7,187 nt of DNA from an uncultured Clostridia bacterium (GCA_946405325.1 CAMJGU010000042.1:1-7187); one strand, 5' to 3'. Shown: positions 1-6,723, counted from the stretch's first letter. Made by a program: numbers and translations. The notes: generated from the sequence alone by a model not told the origin.

Positions 1-2613
1 GACGCCTCCGCCGCCGAGAGCGCGGAGGACTTACGCGCCATGGCGGGGGCGATGACCGCGATGCTGCGGCTGACGGCGGAGTTCTCCCGCGCCTACGCCG
101 CGGAGAAGCGCCGCCGCAACGCCGCCGACTTTTCGGATCAGGAGCATCTGGCGATCCGGCTGCTGGTGGACGACGACGGCGCGCCCACGGAGCTGGCGAA
201 GAGCGTCCGCGCGCGCTACCGCGAGATCATGGTGGACGAGTATCAGGACGCCAACGAGGTGCAGAACTGCATCTTTGAGGCGGTGTCCCGCGACGGGACG
301 AACCTCTTTACGGTCGGCGACGTCAAGCAGAGCATCTACCGCTTCCGCCTCGCCGATCCGACGATCTTCTTAGACCACTACAACACCTATCCCAACGCCG
401 CGGAGGCGGGGGAGGGCGAGCGGGCGAAGCTGATCCTCTCGCGCAACTTCCGCTCCCGCGCGGAGGTGCTGGACGCGGCGAACTTCGTGTTTGCGAACAT
501 CCTCTCCGAGGAGATGGGCGAGCTGAACTACGGCGCGGACGAGATGCTCTACGCCGGGGCGGCGTATCCGCCGCACGAAAACGCCGCGGCGGAGTTCCAT
601 CTGCTCGATCTGCCGCGCCATACCGGCGACGGCGAGACGCTCCGCGCCAGCGACGCCGAGGCGGACTTCGTGGCGGAGTACATACGAGGGCTGATCGACG
701 GCGGCTTTGCCGTCACGGACAGCGAGACCCATGAGCCGCGGAGCGTGCGCGAAGAGGACATCGTGATCCTCATGCGCTCGCCGCGGGCACGACTCGCGGG
801 CTATCGCCGCGCGATGGCGGCGCGGGGGCTGCGGCTCTCCGCAGAGTCCGGAGAGGACGTATTCGCGAGCGTCGAGGTCGCGTCGGTGTTCGCGCTGCTG
901 CAAATTCTGGATAATCCGCGTCAGGACGTGCCGCTGATCGCGGCGCTGCGCTCGCCGCTGTTCGGCTTCACCGCCGACGATCTCGCGCTGCTGCGCGCGA
1001 CGGACCGCGCGGGCGACTTCTACGACGCGCTGACGGCAAGCGAGGACGAGGGCGCGCAGCGCTTCCTTGCGACGCTCCGCAGCCTGCGCGAGGCTGCCCA
1101 AACCATGAGCGTGGGGCGGCTCATCGCGCATATCTACGATACCTGCAACGTGCTCGGCGTTTTCGGCGCGATGAGCGACGGCGCGGCGCGGCGGGAGAAC
1201 CTGCTCGCCTTCGCGGCGCTCGCGGAGAAGTTCGAGGAATCCGGCTATCGGGGGCTGTTTGCCTTTGTGAGCCACGTCCGCGAGCTGCGGGATGGCGGCT
1301 ACGGCGCGCCGAAGGCGGCGCAGAGCGCCGACGGCGTGCGCATCATGAGCATCCACAGCTCCAAGGGTCTCGAGTTCCCGGTGGTGATCCTCGCGGATCT
1401 CGCCAAGGACTTCAACAACATGGACTTCACCGGATCGGTGCTGGTGCACCCGAAGCACGGCCTCGGCCCGGAGCGGGTGGACATGGCGCGCCGCATCCGC
1501 TACCCGACCGCGGCGCGGCGGGCGATCGAGCGGGTGCTCCGCCGCGAGACCAAGGCGGAGGAGCTGCGGCTTCTGTATGTCGCCATGACCCGCGCCAAGG
1601 AAAAGCTCGTCATGGTTCATTCCCAGTCGGGCGCGGCGAAGCGCATGGGCGACCTGCTCTCCGTCGCGTCGTGTCCGGTGCTGCCGGAGGCGGTGGACGA
1701 GGGCAAGTGTCTGGGTGACTGGGTGATGCTGCCGCTGCTGTGCCGTCCGGAGGCCGCGCCGCTGCGCGATCTCGCGGGCTTTGACGCCCCGCAAATGGTG
1801 ACAACGGACGATACGCCGTGGAAGGTCTATGTCCATGGCGCGACCGCCGCCGCGGAGGACGCGGAGGCGGAGACCGCTCCCGCGACGGTTGCGCCGGAGC
1901 TGCCCATCGACGCCGCGGCGCTCCAATGGCGCTATCCGCACGCGGCGGCGACGGAGCTTTCCGCGAAGCTCACTGCCACCCAGCTCAAGGGCCGCGAGTC
2001 CGACGCGGAGATCGCGGAGCACGCAAAGCTGCCGCCGCGGCTGCGGAGCCTCGTGCGCCCGCGGTTTTTGAGCGAGGGCGTGACGCTCACCGGCGCGGAG
2101 CGCGGCACCGCGATCCATCTGGTGATGGAGCATCTGGACTTTGCCTGCGACGGCACGAAGGAAGCCGTCCGCGCTCAGATCGACGCGCTGCGGGTGCGGA
2201 GACTGCTGACACCGGAGCAGGCGGAGGCGGCGGACGCGTGGGTGATCGCACGGTTCCTGCGCAGCGACATCGCCGCGCGCATCCGTCGGAGCGAGCGCGT
2301 CGAGCGGGAGTACCGCTTCTCGCTGCTCACCGCCGCGAACGCCTACGACGAGCGCATCGACCCGGCCGATCAGGTGCTTTTGCAGGGCGTGGTGGACTGC
2401 TTTTTTGAAGAAGACGGCGCGCTGGTGGTGCTGGACTTCAAGACCGACCATATTACCAAAGAGCAGACCGCGGGGCGCGCGGCGTACTACGCGCCGCAGC
2501 TCAACGCCTACGCCGCGGCGCTGGAGCGCATCCTGGGTCTGCCGGTCCGTGAGAAGCTGCTGTACTTCTTCCAGACCGACGAGTGCGTGCGCGTGGGAGA
2601 GGAGGAAGCATGA
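1..2613 (+). CDS. addA: ATP-dependent helicase/nuclease subunit A, AddA (3' portion, start outside window)
   Basis: AddA is the UvrD-like helicase plus RecB-family nuclease subunit of the AddAB complex, which resects double-strand breaks for recombination; it is a cytoplasmic, DNA-bound enzyme. The reading frame is open from base 1, giving 870 codons here. Full AddA proteins are about 1,150-1,250 residues, so the Walker A region is missing upstream. Visible helicase motifs in order are: motif II VDEYQDAN (232-255), motif III GDVKQSIYRFR (316-348), motif IV SRNFRS (439-456), motif V MSIHSSKGLEFP (1345-1380) and motif VI LYVAMTRAKEK (1573-1605). The C-terminal nuclease domain shows RGTAIH (His codon at 2116), GVVDC (Asp 2395), LDFKTD (Asp 2434, Lys 2440) and QLNAY (2497-2511), so the nuclease core appears intact. 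The first ATG in this frame, at base 40, is internal and not a true start. The stop overlaps the aroA start (ATGA). addB would be expected upstream but cannot be seen. Confidence 0.96.
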   Translation, partial: DASAAESAEDLRAMAGAMTAMLRLTAEFSRAYAAEKRRRNAADFSDQEHLAIRLLVDDDGAPTELAKSVRARYREIMVDEYQDANEVQNCIFEAVSRDGTNLFTVGDVKQSIYRFRLADPTIFLDHYNTYPNAAEAGEGERAKLILSRNFRSRAEVLDAANFVFANILSEEMGELNYGADEMLYAGAAYPPHENAAAEFHLLDLPRHTGDGETLRASDAEADFVAEYIRGLIDGGFAVTDSETHEPRSVREEDIVILMRSPRARLAGYRRAMAARGLRLSAESGEDVFASVEVASVFALLQILDNPRQDVPLIAALRSPLFGFTADDLALLRATDRAGDFYDALTASEDEGAQRFLATLRSLREAAQTMSVGRLIAHIYDTCNVLGVFGAMSDGAARRENLLAFAALAEKFEESGYRGLFAFVSHVRELRDGGYGAPKAAQSADGVRIMSIHSSKGLEFPVVILADLAKDFNNMDFTGSVLVHPKHGLGPERVDMARRIRYPTAARRAIERVLRRETKAEELRLLYVAMTRAKEKLVMVHSQSGAAKRMGDLLSVASCPVLPEAVDEGKCLGDWVMLPLLCRPEAAPLRDLAGFDAPQMVTTDDTPWKVYVHGATAAAEDAEAETAPATVAPELPIDAAALQWRYPHAAATELSAKLTATQLKGRESDAEIAEHAKLPPRLRSLVRPRFLSEGVTLTGAERGTAIHLVMEHLDFACDGTKEAVRAQIDALRVRRLLTPEQAEAADAWVIARFLRSDIAARIRRSERVEREYRFSLLTAANAYDERIDPADQVLLQGVVDCFFEEDGALVVLDFKTDHITKEQTAGRAAYYAPQLNAYAAALERILGLPVREKLLYFFQTDECVRVGEEEA

Positions 2614-3842
2614 CGATTTTACCCGGGCAGCGCCACGGCACCGTGGCGGCGCCCGCCTCCAAATCCCACGCCCAGCGGCTGCTGCTCGCCGCCGCGCTGG
2701 GAAGCGCTCCGGTGACGCTCCGCTGCCGGGATATTTCCCGCGATATTGCCGCCATGATCGAGTGCCTGCGGGCGCTGGGCGCGGAGATCGCGATCGACGG
2801 CGACGCGCTCCGCGTGACGCCCATCGAACAAGTGCCGCGCGGTACGGTCGATTTGCCCTGCGGCGAGAGCGGCGCAACGCTGCGGTTTCTCCTGCCGGTC
2901 GTGGGCGCGTTGGGCGTACCGGCGGTGTTCCATCCGGAGGGACGGCCGCGCCCGATTGCGCCGCTGATCGACGTTTTGACCGTCCACGGCATGGAGATCA
3001 GGGTAGAAAACGGAGCGATATTCTGTAATGGAAAACTCCTTGCGGGAGATTACAAAATCAATGCGGGCGAGTCTTCCCAGTACGTCACGGGGCTGTTGTA
3101 CGCCTTGCCGCTGCTTTACGGCGACAGCGCGCTGACGCTGACCGGCGAGGTCGTGTCCGCACCGTACCTCACGCTGACGGAGCAGGTGCTCCGCGGGGCA
3201 AAGATCCGCTTTGACAAATCGGAAAATCGGTATACAATACCCGGCGGGCAGGTTTACGCCCAGAGCGACACGGTCGTTGAGGGCGACTGGTCCGGCGCGG
3301 CGGCGTTTGCGTGCATGGGCGCGCTCAGCCGCGACGGCGTAAGCGTCCGGGGGCTCAACCTGGACTCCTTGCAGGCTGACCGCGCGATCGTGGACACATT
3401 GCGGCGCTTCGGCGCGGGCGTGGACACGGCGGGCGACGCCGTCACGGTGCGGCGCGGGTCGCTGCTCGGCGGCAACATCGACGTGTCGCAGACGCCGGAC
3501 CTTTTGCCGGTGCTCGCCGCCGTCGCCGCCACGGCGGCGGGGGAGACGCGCTTGACCGGCGCGGCGCGCCTGCGGGGCAAGGAGTCCGACCGCCTGCACA
3601 CCACGGCGGCGATGCTCACAGCCCTCGGCGCGGACGCGGCGGAAACCCCGGACGGCCTTATCATTCGCGGCCGCGGCAGACTGCGCGGCGGCAGCGTGGA
3701 CGCGGCGAACGACCACCGCATCGCTATGGCGGCGGCGGTGGCGGCAAGCGTCTGCCAAACGGAAGTAATCATCAACGGCGCGGCGTGTGTTGACAAATCA
3801 TACCCCGCGTTCTGGGAGGATCTTGCATGGCTCTCTATGTGA
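2610..3842 (+). CDS. aroA: 3-phosphoshikimate 1-carboxyvinyltransferase (EPSP synthase)
   Basis: The enzyme joins phosphoenolpyruvate to shikimate 3-phosphate in the sixth step of the shikimate pathway to chorismate; it is cytoplasmic. The product is 410 residues, slightly shorter than E. coli AroA (427). Recognisable elements are: N-terminal PASKSHAQR (15-23, Lys18/Ser19/Arg23 contacting substrate), GESGATLRF (85-93, the phosphoenolpyruvate loop), RPRPI (112-116), SSQYVTGLL (155-163), TPDLLP with Asp297 as the likely catalytic aspartate, RGKESDRL (322-329), NDHRIAM (367-373) and DKSYPAF (395-401). All the main substrate-binding positions are filled, so it should be active. The ATG at 2610 is chosen because GGAGG lies just before it (2601-2605, 4-base spacing) and it overlaps the addA stop, suggesting translational coupling. 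An in-frame GTG at 2583 lies deeper in addA without as good a site. No other aromatic-pathway gene lies in the window, so aroA is isolated among unrelated neighbours. Confidence 0.96.
   Translation: MTILPGQRHGTVAAPASKSHAQRLLLAAALGSAPVTLRCRDISRDIAAMIECLRALGAEIAIDGDALRVTPIEQVPRGTVDLPCGESGATLRFLLPVVGALGVPAVFHPEGRPRPIAPLIDVLTVHGMEIRVENGAIFCNGKLLAGDYKINAGESSQYVTGLLYALPLLYGDSALTLTGEVVSAPYLTLTEQVLRGAKIRFDKSENRYTIPGGQVYAQSDTVVEGDWSGAAAFACMGALSRDGVSVRGLNLDSLQADRAIVDTLRRFGAGVDTAGDAVTVRRGSLLGGNIDVSQTPDLLPVLAAVAATAAGETRLTGAARLRGKESDRLHTTAAMLTALGADAAETPDGLIIRGRGRLRGGSVDAANDHRIAMAAAVAASVCQTEVIINGAACVDKSYPAFWEDLAWLSM
3211..3238 (+). promoter_or_regulatory. Candidate internal sigma-A promoter inside aroA
   Basis: An exact TTGACA (3211-3216) is followed after 16 bases by TACAAT (3233-3238, five of six matches to the -10 consensus). 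It sits in a short AT-rich island of an otherwise GC-rich gene, about 590 bases before the phosphoesterase start. Transcription would begin near 3244-3246. It could provide extra transcripts for the phosphoesterase gene, or be a chance product of codons for Phe-Asp-Lys and neighbours. There is no TG extension before the -10 box. Confidence 0.3.
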
Positions 3843-4516
3843 TCGGCGACCTGCATCTGTCGCTGACCGGCGAAAAACCGATGGACGTGTTCGGTGAGAA
3901 GTGGGCGAACCACGTCGAGCGCACGCGCGAGGCGTTCTCGCATCTCCATGACGACGACGTGACCGTGCTGGCGGGGGACAGCTCCTGGGGCATGTCGCTT
4001 GACGGCGCGCGGGAGGATTTTGCGTTTATCGACGCTCTGCCGGGCAAGAAGATCCTCTTAAAGGGCAACCATGACTACTGGTGGACGACGGCGTCCAAGA
4101 TGAAGAAGTTCTTCGCGGACAACGGCTTCCATACCTTGGATATCCTGCACAACAACTGCTTTTTCTACGGCGACTATGCCATCTGCGGCACCCGCGGCTG
4201 GTTTTATGAGGAGGACGCCGAGGGCACGCACACCGGCAAAATGCTCGCCCGTGAGGCGCTGCGGCTGGAGGCGTCCTTTCAGGCGGCGGAGGGGCGGCCG
4301 ATCCTCTGCTTTCTCCACTATCCGCCCATCTATCAGGGCTACCAGTGTCCGGAGCTGCTGACGATCATCGACCGCTGGCACGCCGAGCGCTGCTATTACG
4401 GCCATCTCCACGGCGTCACGCACAAGCGCGCGTTCGAGGGAAAACGGAGCTTCACGGACTATTCCTTGATTTCCGCGGATTATTTGGGGTTTGTGCCCAA
4501 AAAAGTCCTTGACTAA
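3827..4516 (+). CDS. Calcineurin-like metallophosphoesterase (predicted phosphohydrolase)
   Basis: This 229-residue cytoplasmic protein carries the full metal-binding signature of the calcineurin-like phosphoesterase superfamily: GDLHLS (7-12, Asp8 and His10), AGDSSWG (49-55, Asp51), GNHDYWW (80-86, Asn81/His82), LHYPP (163-167, His164) and GHLHG (192-196, His193 and His195). The GDSSW form of the second motif, followed by a Gly-Met-Ser-Leu-Asp stretch and by GNHDYWW, resembles the group labelled 'predicted phosphohydrolase' (COG1768) in Firmicutes. Its substrate is not established as far as I know, so I assign no gene symbol. There is no signal peptide or membrane segment. The start is supported by GGGAGGA (3814-3820) six bases upstream, with a 16-base overlap of the aroA end, which suggests co-translation with aroA. 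The tig promoter begins over its last codons. Family is certain; the physiological reaction is unknown. Confidence 0.92.
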   Translation: MALYVIGDLHLSLTGEKPMDVFGEKWANHVERTREAFSHLHDDDVTVLAGDSSWGMSLDGAREDFAFIDALPGKKILLKGNHDYWWTTASKMKKFFADNGFHTLDILHNNCFFYGDYAICGTRGWFYEEDAEGTHTGKMLAREALRLEASFQAAEGRPILCFLHYPPIYQGYQCPELLTIIDRWHAERCYYGHLHGVTHKRAFEGKRSFTDYSLISADYLGFVPKKVLD

Positions 4517-4538
4517 AATTGTATAAGTATGGTAAAAT
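4509..4538 (+). promoter_or_regulatory. Promoter of tig (sigma-A type, extended -10)
   Basis: TTGACT (4509-4514, five of six matches) is followed after 18 bases by TAAAAT (4533-4538, five of six). TG lies one base before the -10 box (4530-4531), making an extended -10. The -35 box overlaps the stop codon region of the phosphoesterase gene. Transcription would start near 4545, giving a leader of about 45 bases before tig. The gap (4517-4589) is strikingly AT-rich against its surroundings. I see no convincing terminator in it, so upstream transcripts may also read through into tig. A short TTGC/GCAA inverted repeat (4546-4549 with 4554-4557 region) is too weak to call. Confidence 0.68.
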
Positions 4539-4589
4539 TCCACTTTGCAATGAGCAATTTTCATTTGTTCAAACGGAGGAAAAGAAACA

Positions 4590-6020
4590 ATGACTGTCAA
4601 GAATGTTGAAAAGCTGGAGAAGAGCAGAGTTGCGCTCGAGATCGAGGTCGGCGCCGAGGAGTTTGAGGCCGCGGTCGCCAAGGCTTATGCCAAGCAGCGC
4701 AGCAAGATCAGCGTCCCCGGCTTCCGCCCCGGCAAGGCGCCCCGCAAGATGATCGAGAAGCTGTACGGCCCCGAGGTCTTCTACAACGATGCGATCGACG
4801 CGGCGTTCCCGGAGGCATATGAGAAGGCTGTCGAGAGCGAGAAGCTCGACACCATCGGCTATCCCGAGGTGGAGCTGGTCGGCGACGTGACGAAGGACGG
4901 CTTTACCTTCAAGGCGACCGTCGCGGTCTATCCCGACGTGAAGCTCGGCAAGTATAAGGGCATCAGCGCGCCGAAGGAAGAGGTCAAGGTCTCCGCCGAC
5001 GACGTCAAGCAGCGCCTGAACGAGATGGCGGAGCGCAACGCGCGCCTCGTCTCCGTCGACCGCAAGGCCAAGAAGGGCGACACCGCGGTGATCGACTTCG
5101 AGGGCTTCGACAACGGCGTGCCCTTTGCCGGCGGCAAGGGCGAGGGTCACGAGCTGGAGCTCGGCTCCGGCAGCTTCGTGCCTGGCTTTGAGGATCAGGT
5201 CATCGGCATGAAGGCCGGCGAGGAGAAGGACATCGACATCACCTTCCCCGAGGATTATCAGAAGGACCTCGCGGGCAAGAAGGTCGTCTTCCACGTCAAG
5301 GTCAACGAGGTCAAGTTCAAGGAGCTGCCCAAGCTCGACGACGACTTTGCCAAGGACGTCTCCGAGTTCGACACCCTCGACGAGCTCAAGGCTGACATCA
5401 AGAAGCAGATCGAGGCCGACCGCCAGAAGGCGGTGGACGTTGCCTTCGAGAACGCCCTCATTGAGAAGGTCGCCGACACCATCGACTGCGAGATCCCCGA
5501 GGTGCTCATCGAGCAGCAGTGCCGCCGCTTCCTCGAGGAGTTCAAGTCCCGCATCATGGCGCAGGGCATCCCCTATGACCAGTACGTCAAGATGACCGGC
5601 ATGGACGAGAAGAAGTTCATGGAGGAGGGCCGCGAGCCCGCGCTCAAGCAGGTCAAGATGGACCTCGCCATCGCGCAGATCATCGAGGAGGAGAAGCTCG
5701 AGGCGACGCCCGAGGAGATCGAGGAGGAGTACAAGAAGCTCTCCGGCTACTACGGCATGGACGTCGAGATGGTCAAGAAGTACCTCGGTGAGAACGAGGT
5801 CCGTACACAGGTGCTCAACACCAAGGCGGTCGCGGTCGTCGTGGACAACGCCAAGGCCACCAAGCCCGCCGCGAAGAAGGCCGCCAAGAAGGCGGACGAC
5901 GCCGAGGAAGCCAAGGAAGAGAAGAAGCCCGCCAAGAAGACCGCGAAGAAGGCGGAGGACGGCGAAGAAAAGCCCGCCAAAAAGCCCGCCGCCAAGAAGA
6001 CGACCAAGAAGGCTGAATAA
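4590..6020 (+). CDS. tig: Trigger factor, ribosome-associated chaperone with lysine/alanine-rich C-terminal extension
   Basis: Trigger factor binds at the ribosomal exit tunnel, shields nascent chains and has prolyl isomerase activity. The 476-residue product shows the N-terminal ribosome-binding domain with the signature GFRPGKAPR (44-52). An FKBP-type isomerase domain follows at about 161-247, including GDTAVIDFEG, FVPGFEDQVIGM and the Phe-Pro-Glu-Asp-Tyr segment. The helical C-terminal substrate-cradle domain spans about 248-420. The last ~56 residues (421-476) are an added low-complexity tail of AKK/PAKK repeats broken by acidic patches. Ordinary trigger factors are near 430 residues, so the tail explains the excess length. 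The start at 4590 has CGGAGGA (4574-4580) nine bases upstream. Codon choice is extreme (lysine almost only AAG, one AAA seen at 5979), as expected of a very highly expressed gene. It has its own promoter upstream and precedes clpP, the usual clostridial arrangement. Confidence 0.97.
   Translation: MTVKNVEKLEKSRVALEIEVGAEEFEAAVAKAYAKQRSKISVPGFRPGKAPRKMIEKLYGPEVFYNDAIDAAFPEAYEKAVESEKLDTIGYPEVELVGDVTKDGFTFKATVAVYPDVKLGKYKGISAPKEEVKVSADDVKQRLNEMAERNARLVSVDRKAKKGDTAVIDFEGFDNGVPFAGGKGEGHELELGSGSFVPGFEDQVIGMKAGEEKDIDITFPEDYQKDLAGKKVVFHVKVNEVKFKELPKLDDDFAKDVSEFDTLDELKADIKKQIEADRQKAVDVAFENALIEKVADTIDCEIPEVLIEQQCRRFLEEFKSRIMAQGIPYDQYVKMTGMDEKKFMEEGREPALKQVKMDLAIAQIIEEEKLEATPEEIEEEYKKLSGYYGMDVEMVKKYLGENEVRTQVLNTKAVAVVVDNAKATKPAAKKAAKKADDAEEAKEEKKPAKKTAKKAEDGEEKPAKKPAAKKTTKKAE
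5850..6017 (+). repeat. Low-complexity AKK-type repeat encoding the trigger factor tail
   Basis: This in-frame segment encodes residues 421-476 of trigger factor. It contains eight Lys-Lys pairs, mostly in the forms AAKK, PAKK, TAKK or TTKK, and about 20 lysines in 56 residues. Two acidic clusters (ADDAEEAKEE and AEDGEE) split it into three basic blocks. At the DNA level GCCAAGAAG-like units recur, so copy number could vary by slippage or recombination between strains. The composition resembles histone H1 or the basic tails of some bacterial HU proteins. It is probably unstructured. Confidence 0.85.
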
Positions 6021-6033
6021 GGCAAAACCCGGA

Positions 6034-6039
6034 TATAAT
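6034..6039 (+). promoter_or_regulatory. Candidate -10 box of a clpP promoter (weak or absent -35)
   Basis: A perfect TATAAT lies 14 bases after the tig stop codon. No good -35 box is found: at 15-base spacing CTGAAT (6013-6018) matches only three positions, and normal spacings are worse. There is no TG extension either. If used, transcription would start near 6045-6047, just before the 13-bp inverted repeat, giving a leader of about 95 bases. An activator or chance occurrence in an AT-rich gap are both possible. Confidence 0.35.
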
Positions 6040-6052
6040 ACGAAAATAGAGA

Positions 6053-6084
6053 GAACAACCACAAACGAAGCTTTGTGGTTGTTC
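6053..6084 (+). terminator. 13-bp perfect stem-loop between tig and clpP (terminator, attenuator or 5' mRNA stabiliser)
   Basis: GAACAACCACAAA (6053-6065) pairs exactly with TTTGTGGTTGTTC (6072-6084) around a six-base loop, CGAAGC. It follows the tig stop by 32 bases, so the simplest reading is a tig terminator. However, only five of the 13 pairs are G-C, and no T-run follows directly; the nearest run of five Ts is at 6099-6103, about 14 bases beyond the stem. It may therefore be a poor terminator allowing readthrough to clpP. If the TATAAT at 6034 is used, it would instead be a hairpin close to the 5' end of the clpP mRNA. The structure itself is certain; the role is not. Confidence 0.5.
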
Positions 6085-6094
6085 GCCTAAATGT

Positions 6095-6126
6095 TGAATT
6101 TTTGAACAGGGTGTGAACAAGCGCCC
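6095..6126 (+). promoter_or_regulatory. Direct repeats and small hairpin in the clpP leader
   Basis: TGAACA occurs at 6103-6108 and again at 6114-6119, one helical turn (11 bases) apart, with a related TGAAT at 6095-6099. GGGTGT (6109-6114) can also pair with GCGCCC (6121-6126), including two G-T wobbles, leaving loop GAACAA directly before the clpP Shine-Dalgarno. That loop is complementary to TTGTTC in the right arm of the larger upstream hairpin (6079-6084), so alternative pairing is conceivable. No CtsR-type GTCAAA direct repeat or CIRCE element is present. Role unknown. Confidence 0.2.
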
Positions 6127-6135
6127 AAAGGAGGT
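6127..6135 (+). promoter_or_regulatory. Strong ribosome binding site of clpP
   Basis: AAAGGAGGT is a near-complete complement of the 16S rRNA tail and sits six to seven bases before the ATG at 6142. It fixes the clpP start. It is markedly stronger than the site before clpX, which suggests ClpP is made in excess over ClpX from a shared message, in keeping with the 14:6 subunit ratio of ClpXP. Confidence 0.85.
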
Positions 6136-6141
6136 ACCCCT

Positions 6142-6723
6142 ATGGCTTTAGTCCCTTATGTTATTGAGCAGACCAACCGCGGCGAGCGGTCCTACGATAT
6201 TTTCTCCCGCCTGCTGGAGGATCGCATCATCTTCCTCGGCGAAGAGGTCAACTCCACGACCGCGAGCCTGATCGTCGCGCAGATGCTCTTCCTCGAGGCG
6301 AAGGACCCCGACAAGGACATCCAGTTCTACATCAACAGCCCCGGCGGCAGCGTCACCGACGGCTTCGCGATCTATGACACGATGCAGTATATCAAGTGCG
6401 ACGTGTCCACCATCTGCGTGGGTATGGCGGCGAGCATGGGCGCGTTCCTGCTCTCCGCCGGCACCAAGGGCAAGCGCATCGCGCTGCCCAACTCCGAGAT
6501 CATGATCCACCAGCCCCTCGGCGGCTTCCAGGGCCAGGCAACGGACATCGAGATCCACGCCAAGCGCATGCTGGAGCTGAAGGAAAAGCTCACCCACATC
6601 CTCGCCGACAACTGCGGCAAGGAGTACGACGTGGTTCGCGCCGACTGCGAGCGCGACAACTTTATGACCGCCGAGCAGGCGAAGGAATACGGCCTGATTG
6701 ACAAGGTCATCTATAAACGGTAA
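6142..6723 (+). CDS. clpP: ATP-dependent Clp protease proteolytic subunit
   Basis: ClpP forms the double-ring serine peptidase chamber that degrades proteins unfolded and fed in by ClpX or other Clp ATPases; it is cytoplasmic. The 193-residue product has the family's usual length. The catalytic triad is complete: Ser98 in GMAASMGA (94-101), His123 in MIHQP (121-125) and Asp172 in CERDNFM (169-175), the same numbering as in B. subtilis ClpP. The oxyanion-region motif INSPGGSV (64-71) and the C-terminal YGLIDKVI (183-190) are also typical. The first few residues after the start match the short N-terminal propeptide/axial-loop segment of the family. It lies 121 bases after tig and 18 bases before clpX, so clpP and clpX are very likely co-transcribed. 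Codon use is strongly biased to C/G-ending codons, like tig. Confidence 0.98.
   Translation: MALVPYVIEQTNRGERSYDIFSRLLEDRIIFLGEEVNSTTASLIVAQMLFLEAKDPDKDIQFYINSPGGSVTDGFAIYDTMQYIKCDVSTICVGMAASMGAFLLSAGTKGKRIALPNSEIMIHQPLGGFQGQATDIEIHAKRMLELKEKLTHILADNCGKEYDVVRADCERDNFMTAEQAKEYGLIDKVIYKR

Noticed and set aside
2583..2609. Upstream GTG start for aroA
   Set aside because: It would add nine residues of Arg/Gly-rich sequence before the conserved start of the family. The ATG at 2610 has a well-placed GGAGG and the typical ATGA overlap.
370..2877. 835-codon open frame on the - strand opposite addA and the start of aroA
   Set aside because: The arginine/alanine-rich translation without domains is a high-GC artefact opposite conserved helicase and nuclease motifs.
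2405..3028. 207-codon + strand frame overlapping the end of addA and start of aroA
   Set aside because: The Arg/Ala-rich out-of-frame translation overlaps two genes with intact conserved motifs.
3790..3795. Exact TTGACA near the end of aroA as a -35 box
   Set aside because: No -10-like sequence follows at 15-19 bases; the stretch is GC-rich and is the phosphoesterase ribosome binding site. It simply encodes part of Val-Asp-Lys.
4569..6062. 497-codon open frame on the - strand covering all of tig
   Set aside because: Its Leu/Val/Gly-rich, repetitive product is what the complement of GAG, AAG, GAC and GCC codons gives. It has no recognisable domain and mirrors a certain gene.
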